DNA from: Trabulsiella odontotermitis
GTDB taxonomy: Bacteria > Pseudomonadota > Gammaproteobacteria > Enterobacterales > Enterobacteriaceae
Reading direction: 5' to 3'
Length of the DNA: 64,000 nt
Assembly: GCF_001297775.1 (NCBI RefSeq)
Contig: NZ_LIFX01000010.1
Span: 236,732 to 300,731 of the forward strand
Within the stretch, counting starts at the first letter, position 1. Every line of letters starts with the position of its first letter. Below are positions 27,238-34,912 of this stretch, one piece after another. The notes below the pieces were generated by a model. That model was not told where the DNA came from and did not search any database. It was given only the letters and a program-made list of their open reading frames with translations. Both the position numbers and the translations under genes were made by a program.

Positions 27238-28029
27238 TTAGCGCTTCACTGAATCAATCAGATCTCTAATTTCTTCATCGAACCTTTCGTTTCTTCTTTT
27301 CATCCATTGGATACAAACAAAACTCCCTACTCTTGAGAGTAAATACGTAAACCATACGTATTTATGATCGCCCCAGACATAACCGTCTTTAAATCCCCAC
27401 GGCAATGTGAAAAATGAAATAAGTGTAGCGGAACAAAGCAAAGTAAAAATGACAGAAAACAGTGTGGATACAGGCATTGCTTTGTAGGGAGATACGATGG
27501 AAGAAGTGGGGAAAAGTAACGTGAGAAATGCAGGGATAAAAATAATCCTTGTGGGTAAGTTTGTTTCATGCTCATTCGTGGATGCATTAACAATAAGTGC
27601 ATCTTTATATACACTACATGAACCATCTTCACTGTACTGATGAAGCTCGTATTTACGAATATGATGCGATTTTCTGAAAGGAACACTATGCCCTGAGAAT
27701 TGCATCTCACTACCTTCATCTGTTTTTACCCAGATTTGGTCATTGTTGGAATTGACGACAATACCGGAGAAGGTTTCAACAAGCGTGTAAATTTTACCGA
27801 ACAACTCGAAATTTGGCGTAATGATGCTATTTTTCTGACAATTAGCTTTAACCAATTGAGATTCTTTCTTTTCATGTCTGCAAGTAAAAAATGCCCAGAT
27901 AAGAAGAAGGGCACTGACTGGAAACCAGACTACACCAGCGAGAATTAATCCACTACGACCTTCAAATACGGCAATTAAGGCAGGTAAAGACAGTGCGATC
28001 CAAAAACGCTTCATAGTGAAAATAGTCAT
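27238..28029 (-). CDS. Membrane protein, unknown, next to relaxase
   Basis: 263 residues, ATG preceded by CAGGAG at normal distance. Two hydrophobic helices near the N-terminus (about 8-22 and 28-48), a soluble middle part (YTLVETFSGIVVNSNNDQIW...), then two more (about 163-180 and 188-212) and a basic C-terminus (IQWMKRRNERFDEEIRDL). It lies downstream of a relaxase gene on the same strand and could be part of the mobilisation region. Family not recognised. Confidence 0.6.
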   Translation of the reverse strand: MTIFTMKRFWIALSLPALIAVFEGRSGLILAGVVWFPVSALLLIWAFFTCRHEKKESQLVKANCQKNSIITPNFELFGKIYTLVETFSGIVVNSNNDQIWVKTDEGSEMQFSGHSVPFRKSHHIRKYELHQYSEDGSCSVYKDALIVNASTNEHETNLPTRIIFIPAFLTLLFPTSSIVSPYKAMPVSTLFSVIFTLLCSATLISFFTLPWGFKDGYVWGDHKYVWFTYLLSRVGSFVCIQWMKRRNERFDEEIRDLIDSVKR

Positions 28030-28335
28030 ACAAACTCCTGGGCTTTAATGAAAGTCATATTCGATGTATGAAGTGATGCCGCGGTGAGGTGAAGCTTGTC
28101 ATTTATAATCCATCTTTCTGCTTGAATCTAAAATAGACTAGTTAAATCAGTGTATTAGAAGCCATGCTTAGAAAGTACATTTTGACCGTCCTGACAGGAA
28201 ACGCAAATCACTTGTACCGATCGATTCACAAGTTACAATAGGAATCACCTATCGTAATAAGATTGTCGATCGTTTTTACCGATCGATTGATCGGGCAAAT
28301 GCTGGTTATGAAGGGGAGATGCAAGATTTGCAACT
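28030..28335. other. Intergenic region behind the relaxase gene
   Basis: About 300 bases. Contains ACCGATCGAT-type repeats near 28217-28226 and 28277-28286 (TACCGATCGATT in both), separated by about 50 bases. No gene seen. Confidence 0.4.
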
Positions 28336-29610
28336 CTATAACGAGAAGGGTGTTCTGCCTGGTTTTGACTGTGTATCAATAGGGGGGCGAAGTTCTAAAG
28401 GAGCGACCTCAACCAATGCCATGCTATTGATCTTTCCATGTTTTTTAGGTCGTTTAAGAAACGTTATATTCAGCTTCTTTAACAGCCTGATTATCGTATT
28501 TATATAAGGTATCGTTTCTATCCATCTGAAAGCTGTTGCAGCCCAGGAAGTGAAATGGCCGTGTCCTGGTTCTTTAACTTTTTCGTATGTTTGCACTTTT
28601 TTATCTTCGACATCACCACCTGCATAAATCGCTTCAAATGGCGTGACAGTGTCCCCTGTCTGTATGTCGGAGGTAGTTGAAAGTGTGCTGCAAACTGTAA
28701 TGATGGGATGAAGAGCATCAATAGAAAGTGGCGTAGTAAGTCCTTCAGATTGAATGAGGGGTTCATTTTGTTGCAGATTCTCTTCCGAAAACGCTGTGGT
28801 TGCAGGGGCTGCCTCATATATGATTAGTTCCTGAAGATTCTTCCAACTGTATTTCTTGCCAAGTTGCGAGGCTTTGAACGCAATCCCCGCATATTCAAAT
28901 GAGAAGCCATTCATTTTGCCTGTAGAGGCGACATTAGCCTTTGCAGTAATGCCTCTGGTTTTTAACACTTCAATGAAATCCCCTGAGCTAAGACGTGCTG
29001 TTGTTATCTCATCAATCGCTTGTTGAATAATTTCTTTTGGGGTGTTTTCCTCCGTTCGTTTTTTCATCTGTTCTTCATTACGGGAATTTTTACGTTTCTC
29101 TTTTGAAGAGGAGGGTGATGCAGGGGGAAAAGGCGTTTCTGGCCCCTTAGTCCTTATCAAATCGAAACCTTTTTCCAGAACCTGAATGATGCGGGTACTG
29201 ACGAGGTTTTCGTTTTTACCCAGATAAAGTTTGCCATCGTGCATGCTGATGCGGCTTGCTATGATGTGAATGTGCTGACCATCTTTGTCATCATGTAACA
29301 CATAGCATCTCAGATGTGTGTCGGAGAAGCCCATAGATTTCATATACTGATCGGCTATTTCGCTCCACTGTGAGTCGGTAAGAGTTTCATTCCTTGGTAA
29401 ACGCAGAGAATTGTGCCACATCGGCTTTACAACATCAGGGCGAAGCCCTGTTGAAATATTGAATTCATCTATCAGGTCTACCGCAGAGCTTCCCATCATA
29501 TTCCCTCCGATGACGTATGGTGTCTGCTTATGATGAGCCGCTGGTTTTAACGCATAAAAAACCACACCAGCAAAATTCTTCCCTCTACGGATTTTTTGCA
29601 TTCCCTTCAA
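28336..29610 (-). CDS. Relaxase / mobilisation nuclease (MOBP type)
   Basis: 424 residues using a TTG at 29610, or 421 from the ATG at 29601; the extra residues (KGM) are common in this family. The N-terminus IRRGKNFAGVVFYALKP carries the candidate catalytic Tyr (residue 19), and DDKDGQHIHIIASRI (His 113 and 115) is the metal-binding motif of relaxases. The middle is a low-complexity linker and the C-terminus has no primase or helicase domain. It would nick oriT during conjugative mobilisation. A MobC-like protein is 2.2 kb away and an oriT-like palindrome is further on, so the mob region appears to have been split by insertions. Confidence 0.85.
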   Translation of the reverse strand: MKGMQKIRRGKNFAGVVFYALKPAAHHKQTPYVIGGNMMGSSAVDLIDEFNISTGLRPDVVKPMWHNSLRLPRNETLTDSQWSEIADQYMKSMGFSDTHLRCYVLHDDKDGQHIHIIASRISMHDGKLYLGKNENLVSTRIIQVLEKGFDLIRTKGPETPFPPASPSSSKEKRKNSRNEEQMKKRTEENTPKEIIQQAIDEITTARLSSGDFIEVLKTRGITAKANVASTGKMNGFSFEYAGIAFKASQLGKKYSWKNLQELIIYEAAPATTAFSEENLQQNEPLIQSEGLTTPLSIDALHPIITVCSTLSTTSDIQTGDTVTPFEAIYAGGDVEDKKVQTYEKVKEPGHGHFTSWAATAFRWIETIPYINTIIRLLKKLNITFLKRPKKHGKINSMALVEVAPLELRPPIDTQSKPGRTPFSL

Positions 29611-29813
29611 AGGAAGTTTCTCTCGATTTTTTTATTCACGACAGCAATAGCACTCCTTTTTAAATTATACATATAAAATCCATTTTTGTTATGAAACTAA
29701 GGTTTGTTTAATATATTATTTTTATAAGTTATTATGAGATTTTGTCAATAATTGCTTTCGTTTATTTTGATAGGTAATTTCAAGAGAAAATAAACAAAAT
29801 AGTATGCTATGTA
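29611..29813. other. AT-rich divergent promoter region
   Basis: Very AT-rich region between the relaxase (minus) and the amber-interrupted gene (plus). No gene seen; promoters for both are expected here. Confidence 0.35.
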
Positions 29814-29840
29814 TTGACAATGTACATTGTTTGATATAGT
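29814..29840 (+). promoter_or_regulatory. Promoter with overlapping palindromic operator
   Basis: TTGACA at 29814-29819 and TATAGT at 29835-29840 flank a 15-base spacer. The perfect palindrome ACAATGTACATTGT (29817-29830) overlaps the -35 box and spacer, and outer ATTGAC/GTCAAT arms extend it. This is the layout of a repressor-controlled promoter. It drives the downstream 29871 gene. Confidence 0.55.
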
Positions 29841-29870
29841 CAATGTTTTATAAAAGAAAAAGGAGATCCT

Positions 29871-30233
29871 ATGGAAAAATACGAGGAAACATTCGAATAG
29901 ATTGATTTTTGTGTAAATCAGCTTCTTTATGAGCTGGAAATATCACTTCAGAAATTAGATTATTATCCAGGGGAGGTAATGTTCAAGGAGTTAACGGATA
30001 AAATAGGTGTCGAAACTTTAACTGATGTATCACTCATTTTCAGAAATAAGGAATATCTGGAGTTAGTGGAAAGTATGAGTCCTGAAGTTCATAAGTTTAT
30101 GTTGATGTGGATCGACAATATAGAATATGAATATGTTGACATTCCAGCTTTAATCGTGGCTAAGGAAAAGTACAAAATAACATCAGGAACTGCAACTCTG
30201 CTTGATGGTGATAATAAAAGAAAACGACTTTAA
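29871..30233 (+). pseudogene. Small helical protein gene with an in-frame amber stop at codon 10
   Basis: ATG at 29871 has a perfect AGGAGAT ribosome site. The frame reads MEKYEETFE, then TAG, then continues in the same frame as IDFCVNQLLYELEISLQKLD and LTDKIGVETLTDVSLIF to a stop at 30233 (120 residues if the TAG is read). A downstream ATG at 29979 would give only 84 residues. The strong signals in front of a gene stopped at codon 10 suggest a recent point mutation (for example CAG to TAG) or suppression. Function unknown; it lies in the mobilisation region under an operator-like promoter. Confidence 0.6.
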
Positions 30234-30433
30234 CAGTTGCCAGCAATTTAGCTTGATTATATCAATTCAGACTTTATGATAGAATCTTTTGGACACCGCA
30301 TGATAGAAATTATCAGCTTTGAATAAGAAATTGGTATCTGTATTATACTGCTGAAATCAGGCATAATATGTTATTTCATTCTTACGAAGTATGTTCTTCC
30401 GTTAATGTGTCTCCATGTTTTCAATATTTTTTC
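30234..30433. other. AT-rich intergenic region
   Basis: Nothing recognisable between the amber-interrupted gene and the MITE-like element. Confidence 0.3.
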
Positions 30434-30705
30434 ATTAACCAAATCTAGCCGTAAAGCCCCATCCTTCAGAGCGGGGAGGATGTCAAATTGTTAACTACAC
30501 GCTTATTAATCGAGCATCGTCCGTTTTTTGCCGCTGATTGTGAAATAAATCACTAACTGCCCCTAGATTGCCACGCATTGACATCAGCAATAAACGGACA
30601 TAACCGCAATGGATGTTTTTCTTATATTGATTCTGTAATAATCTCACTTATATTTAGTGTTATCCGTTGACATCCCCCTGCTCTGAAGGACGGAGGTTAC
30701 GTCGA
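30434..30705. mobile_element. MITE-like element bounded by inverted IS605-type hairpins
   Basis: The left arm CCTTCAGAGCGGGG-AGGATGTCAA (within 30434-30485) reappears inverted on the right as TTGACATCCCCCTGCTCTGAAGG (30667-30691), framing about 180 bases without coding capacity. The left flank ACCAAATCTAGCCGTAAAG matches the copy at 24013. Elements with two inverted IS200/IS605-type ends are known as palindrome-associated or MITE-like derivatives; assignment here is by hairpin similarity only. Confidence 0.5.
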
Positions 30706-31057
30706 ACCGGGATAAACCTGATCTATTGTGATTACTAAATAATAAACACCTGATGATTAGTAGCGTCGTTCTTATCAAAAGTCATTTTTTATCTTTCAGC
30801 TTAAATCCACACTACTCCCAGACAATAATCGTACTGGACTAACATAGAGCATCAGCCCAGTGGTAGTACTGGAATCTTAAAGTTCTGGTCGTTAACAAGG
30901 TAGAGAGAACCCATACCCACTGACAGGAACTGAATCATGAAAAAACTCATCTGGATGTTGACAAATCTTAAAAAATGAAATCTGGCAGCACGAATTGCTA
31001 ATTAAATCATATGGGTGGTTATTGATTGTTGGCATATTGTCGCCATAAAATAATTCT

Positions 31058-31337
31058 GTGGTGAATCCCCCTTTGCGGTGGGGCGTAAACAGTATTCATT
31101 ATGGAATGATGGTCGCAGAGTTGCAGAAAACGCGAGTTATGGTGGCTGACCAAAGGCTCACCGGGAGGCACCCGGCACCACACATAACCCAGATTAGGCA
31201 GTTAGTTGCGTTTGCAGGGTTTTATTTACGTTTACATATTGTGTTGTAATATTTTTGATTTGAACCGCTATTTTCGCGTTTTTATCGTTAATGTTTGTGA
31301 CTCCACTTCTCAGGCTACCTTCGGGTAGCCTCTTTTA
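31058..31337 (+). ncRNA. Structured RNA-like element (copy A) with intrinsic terminator
   Basis: Begins with the hairpin CCCC-CTTTGCGGT-GGGG (31067-31082), followed about 80 bases later by CCGGG-AGGCA-CCCGG (31161-31175) and CACCACACAT. The same order of motifs occurs at 49181-49290. A strong terminator, AGGCTACC-TTCG-GGTAGCCT then CTTTTAT, lies at 31312-31337. No protein frame crosses it. It looks like a small RNA gene or the leftover of a phage-type regulatory RNA; I cannot name the family. Confidence 0.45.
31312..31337 (+). terminator. Strong intrinsic terminator
   Basis: AGGCTACC and GGTAGCCT with a TTCG tetraloop, followed by CTTTTAT. A classical stable terminator; the only upstream candidate transcript is the RNA-like element starting near 31058. 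Confidence 0.75.
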
Positions 31338-31543
31338 TATGTTTGTACGCACTGTGTAAGTATTGATGCCAGCTGATTTATGTCAACACTCAGGGACCTA
31401 TTCTAGTTTTTCTGCTGTGGATATAAAGCTGGGTATAACTCACCAGACACATGTCAGGCTAACATCGGCTTGCTTACCCTTTGTCTTGTTGACTAAACTA
31501 CGGCAAGCAGGAAGATAATGTCTTGTCTCACCGTATTTAGGTT

Positions 31544-31747
31544 CTATCTCGGTATCAAAGCAATGGCACGTACTGGTGATGTTGAGCCATCCTTTATCTG
31601 TAGCGGCAGCGCAATGAAAGTAAAATAATCCGGGAGATCATCCAGATTTGCCAAATTTGCCAGATTTTCCATAATCAGAGTATCCGAACCCTGTATCAGT
31701 TGGTGTGCCGGATAACTCGCGTCGGACCATATCAAGGAACATCGCAT
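31544..31747 (-). pseudogene. C-terminal fragment of a cyclase-family (arylformamidase-like) gene
   Basis: About 67 residues: SYPAHQLIQGSDTLIMENLA, LDDLPDYFTFIALPLQIKDG, STSPVRAIALIPR. This matches the C-terminal end of the cyclase/kynurenine-formamidase-like family, whose proteins end with ...PL.....SPVRA.A. The N-terminal two thirds, including the metal-binding His motif, are absent, so it is a relic. Confidence 0.6.
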
Positions 31748-31845
31748 CAGAGCACATTATACATCCCCCTGTATTCAGCAAAGTCTGATCCTCCATTCGC
31801 AAACGCGCCCTCTATAAAGCTGGCTGGTTTAACTCGGATGAAGAG

Positions 31846-32271
31846 CTATACCACATTTTCTTCAGAAGATTTTTCCCAAAAATTTCCAGAGATCAGCTTC
31901 ATGCGAAGATCGCTAATTTGACGCTTAACCGCAAAGAGCTCTGTTTTCGTTAGTGTGCTTTCTTTACTTTTATTCTCAATGTGAGCAAGGAGCTTATTCA
32001 GTTTCTGCGAGATTTCGGTCAGTGTTTTCCATGTATCAATATTAACTGAGGGGACAATAGTTGGTAATTTGTGAAGAGACGCCATACGAAGCCATTCGGC
32101 TCTGTTGAGGTCACCTCGCTTATTATCAAGCAGTGATAGCTCGTCTTCATTGAGCCTGACACTAATGCAACGGTCTCTTACCAAATTGGCAGGTAATTTA
32201 ATTTCACCAAAACTACCACGGCGACTACGTGTGCTTTTTATTAAATCATCGAAATAAATATTATCATCCAT
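31846..32271 (-). CDS. MobC-like relaxosome accessory protein
   Basis: 141 residues. ISVRLNEDELSLLDNKRGDL, RAEWLRMASL is a ribbon-helix-helix type DNA-binding region seen in plasmid mobilisation proteins, and the C-terminal half is a helical coiled coil (WKTLTEISQKLNKLLAHIEN). Such proteins bind oriT and help the relaxase nick. An oriT-like palindrome lies about 150 bases upstream. The relaxase is 2.2 kb away on the same strand. Confidence 0.7.
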   Translation of the reverse strand: MDDNIYFDDLIKSTRSRRGSFGEIKLPANLVRDRCISVRLNEDELSLLDNKRGDLNRAEWLRMASLHKLPTIVPSVNIDTWKTLTEISQKLNKLLAHIENKSKESTLTKTELFAVKRQISDLRMKLISGNFWEKSSEENVV

Positions 32272-32361
32272 ATGAACTCCTTATCATTTATGTTATTGAT
32301 GCGTATTCCTTATGCTATTATTACTTATATTGAAAAATTGAATAATGTCAAATGACTGGTC

Positions 32362-32470
32362 TTGACTTTGATTTTGACTTTGGTTTTGACTTTCTTTTTC
32401 AACCATAGGGCGAAAAAGCAAGGGGAACCAATGGATGCGAGCGTAGCGGCATCTATTGGTTAGCCCTTGC
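32362..32470. other. oriT-like palindrome with adjacent direct repeats
   Basis: GCAAGGG (32418-32424) pairs with CCCTTGC (32464-32470), and CCAATGGATGC (32428-32438) pairs with GCATCTATTGG (32449-32459) with one mismatch, giving a roughly 53-base imperfect palindrome. Next to it lie three direct repeats of TTTTGACTTTG type (32362-32394). It is upstream of the mobC-like gene, where oriT usually lies. Repeats plus palindrome could instead be a vegetative replication origin. Confidence 0.5.
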
Positions 32471-32547
32471 TTTAATTTATTCACAGCAAATATTGGCATA
32501 TTAAAAAATATAGGTATTTGTTTATTAAATTGCTTATAGGAGAATAT

Positions 32548-32715
32548 GTGAATAGAAAATGGTGGTTCCTTTTAATTTTAATTATCTTAAATGTCATAGC
32601 TTTATATGTTGATATGCATTTTGATTATGAAATTTTCATGCGTAGATTCAAGGAGTTTGTGTATGTTGTCGATATTATATCCATACCATTCGTTGTCGTA
32701 TATTTTATCATTTGA
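32548..32715 (+). CDS. Small membrane protein
   Basis: 55 residues from the GTG at 32548, which has AGGAG 6 bases upstream. Two hydrophobic segments (KWWFLLILIILNVIALYV and YVVDIISIPFVVVYFII) with a short charged link. Not recognised; it ends next to the truncated IS2-like relic. Confidence 0.5.
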   Translation: MNRKWWFLLILIILNVIALYVDMHFDYEIFMRRFKEFVYVVDIISIPFVVVYFII

Positions 32716-32924
32716 ACTTATTTGTTTGGAATGCTTGGTTTTCCTTTAATATCGGTCAAGCTCATAAAAGCTTTTGCAAAAGAACAAACTATCAAAATGA
32801 ACCTTAATGCAAATGGGATAAAGTTGTTTTCTAAAGATGATGTGCTTATATCTTCAAATGGAGTGATGGTGTAAAGCATTTTCATGGAAGCAAAGGCGGC
32901 AGACAGGAAGAGAATTGTATCATT

Positions 32925-33209
32925 AATGCGATACACCCGCTTCGCATTAACTACAGGCAGACCATCCCGCTCTGACTCCCGTCGCAGCAGCGCCCACACG
33001 CGGCGATAACCATAGGTCGGTAGGTCAGCCATCGCCGTGTTTATCCGTGATAACACCGCGCTATCATCAGAACGGGGCTGCCGTCTGCGATCCTGCCAGC
33101 TAGGCAGTCGGTGAATCCTGATGTTCTGTTGCGCACGCGACACGCCAATACTCCGGCAGACATCGGTTACTCGTCGTTCCCGGGCAACAAGGGCGCATGC
33201 ACAATCCAT
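32925..33209 (-). pseudogene. IS2-like orfB, 5' fragment
   Basis: [20 protein letters not shown] ... LPTYGYRRVWALLRRESERD ... NAKRVYRI parallels the first about 95 residues of IS2 OrfB (transposase). After VYRI the frame runs into unrelated AT-rich DNA, marking the deletion junction. The DDE domain is missing. Confidence 0.75.
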
Positions 33210-33356
33210 TTTTTGCCCGGCCGAACTCCACAGCCTCTTTCAGTATTTCAGCTTCCATCGTCTTTTTGCCCAGAAGGCGCTGTAGTTCACGGATTTGCTT
33301 ACTGGCGGCAGCAAGTTCAGAGGACGGGACGACTTCCTCACCGGCGGTTACAGCAG

Positions 33357-33560
33357 TCAGCGAGCCTTCTTCATACTGTTTCGCCATTTAAAGATCTGGT
33401 TAGCATTGATGCCATGCAGGCGAGCGACATGAGACACGCTCATGCTAGGTTCCATAGTCTGCTGAATAATGACAATTTTTTCCTGCGGTGTACGACGCCG
33501 ACGCCTCTCAGGTCCTGATAACACTTCAACCATCTTATTATTCTGACTGGTGTTAAACAT
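33357..33560 (-). pseudogene. IS2-like orfA, 5' part
   Basis: 67-codon frame containing the helix-turn-helix of IS2 OrfA ([20 protein letters not shown]). The frame should continue into [11 protein letters not shown]; a missing A after W-R breaks it. It is non-functional as part of the truncated element. Confidence 0.75.
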
Positions 33561-33624
33561 AGTTCTGAGACTACCTCTTATTTTAAGGGAGGTGAAGTGT
33601 CTGATGATCTATGGGGCCAATCTA

Positions 33625-34033
33625 CTATATCATTTGTAAATTAATAGCCGTTGAATAAATAAAATGCAAATAACCATTGAGCTTGTAAAATAAAATTGAA
33701 GTAATTGATAAAGACATGGGAGTATTTGTTATTTAATCAAGATAAAGAAAGAGGGTGAAGGTAAATTGATTATATGCTGCTATGTTAAGTGTATGCTGAT
33801 GGGGGTTATATTTAAGTTGAACGACGAGTATAGATTCTCAGCATCTATTCCCAGAACACCGGATCTGATGGTACAAAGATGTGGTTCTATTCAAATCATT
33901 CTTGAGTAGTTGAGATGCATCTGTCGTTGTTTTCAATTGTGTGGTTTCTAAGCCAAACGATATTTTAATATAAGATACTCAGCCCTTTGGTGTGAAAAAG
34001 GGTTATTTTCTGCACAGCATTAAAACTACGATA
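33625..34033. other. AT-rich intergenic region
   Basis: About 400 bases with no gene recognised between the IS2-like end and yegP. Confidence 0.3.
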
Positions 34034-34063
34034 GAATCGGGCTCATCATGACGAGCCCGATTC
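34034..34063. terminator. Stem-loop terminator for yegP
   Basis: GAATCGGGCTC and GAGCCCGATTC form a perfect 11-bp stem with an 8-base loop, 12 bases after the yegP stop on the minus strand. The T-run is weak, but the stem is strong. Confidence 0.7.
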
Positions 34064-34075
34064 GGCAAGATACGA

Positions 34076-34408
34076 TTAAGTATTATCTTTAATCGTGGTC
34101 GTGCTTCCATTGCTTTTCACTGATGCAATACCAGTGTCCCGGGATTGTTTCGATGCATACATCTGGCTTGTACCAATAACCTGATAGTTAGCAGCACGTA
34201 GGTTGAAGAAAAATTTTCCATTTGATGAATCTTTCCGTTCATAGCGTTCATCGAATGCCGAGTTTGTCTGAACAGAGGCTATACCATTTTCTGCGGAGCT
34301 TTTGGTGGTATAGAGTTCACTGGTAAGGATGATTTCACCATTTCCTGCTTTCAGAACAAATTTATACTGGCTATTACTACTTTTATCCAGTTCGAACCAA
34401 CCAGTCAT
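34076..34408 (-). CDS. yegP: YegP, DUF1508 double-repeat protein
   Basis: 110 residues from the ATG at 34408 (AAGGAGTTCCT upstream); a longer frame to 34489 has no support. Two tandem DUF1508 repeats: GWFELDKSSNSQYKFVLKAG ... ILTSELYTTKSSAENGIASV, and SSNGKFFFNLRAANYQVIGT ... SQMYASKQSRDTGIASVKSN. It is close to E. coli YegP at nearly every position I can recall. Family members are small beta-alpha proteins; the cellular role is unsettled. Confidence 0.9.
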   Translation of the reverse strand: MTGWFELDKSSNSQYKFVLKAGNGEIILTSELYTTKSSAENGIASVQTNSAFDERYERKDSSNGKFFFNLRAANYQVIGTSQMYASKQSRDTGIASVKSNGSTTTIKDNT

Positions 34409-34489
34409 AGGAACTCCTTGATAAAAATTGGGGTTGTAAACAGTGCACTGAATGCAAGAACAGTATGCATGAAATGAAATCAATTTCAA

Positions 34490-34912
34490 ATATATTAAGA
34501 ATCATTATCGATATAAGTTGGTAGAACAGATATCATGAAGTAAGAGATAAGTTGATTGTCTTATTTAAAATATAGCTCACTACTTGATGAATTATTTGTT
34601 AATTTTTTATGACAAATTTATTTATTATGCAAGTTGAGTAGAATAAGTTGGGTTTGTTGTTTGATTTCTTACTATTCATCCTGAAACAGTTAACTGGCGG
34701 CAATTGTACATGAAAATAAAAATTATAATGACGTGTCAACTATTACATAAATCGTGCAGTTAAAATATATCTATTCATTCGGATTGTTTTTTTTGACTCG
34801 AGATTGATGAAAAGTAAACATTTTGACAGAATGATTGAATTTTTAAAAGTTGACAATGTTTATCAATGAATTAACTTGTTTAAGTGATGTGTTAATTTTT
34901 AATTGGTGATAT
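34490..34912. other. AT-rich intergenic region between yegP and pilV-like gene
   Basis: About 420 bases, extremely AT-rich (long runs of A/T). No gene. The high AT content upstream of a horizontally acquired adhesin gene suggests H-NS silencing, which is an inference. Confidence 0.35.

Larger units (their letters stand above)
30706..31543. other. Long region without protein genes
   Basis: About 840 bases. It holds the structured repeat element described separately (31058-31337). A 13-codon frame (MKKLIWMLTNLKK) at 30937 follows an AGGAACTG site but is too short to support. No other gene seen. Confidence 0.35.
32925..33624 (-). mobile_element. IS2-like element relic (IS3 family), truncated
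   Basis: On the minus strand the end TAGATTGGCCCCATAGAT at 33624 resembles the IS2 left end (TAGACTGGCCCC...). OrfA follows ([20 protein letters not shown], from about 33530), then [20 protein letters not shown] and the start of OrfB (from about 33209, LPTYGYRRVWALLRRE, NAKRVYRI). OrfA is broken by one missing A near 33370 and another in the A-run near 33213. OrfB similarity stops at 32925, so the DDE catalytic region is gone and the copy is dead. Confidence 0.85.

Noticed and set aside
28217..28286. ACCGATCGAT repeats considered as a recombination site
   Set aside because: Only two short copies with no palindromic core or flanking recombinase; too weak to call an att or iteron site.
32362..32394. 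TTTTGACTTTG repeats as CRISPR or replication iterons alone
   Set aside because: Only three copies, almost contiguous, and adjacent to a mob gene; an oriT-associated role fits better, and no replication initiator gene is present.
32293..32499. Minus-strand frame with a Gln/Ser repeat
   Set aside because: The repeat is just the translation of the direct repeats and palindrome of the oriT-like region; no start signal.
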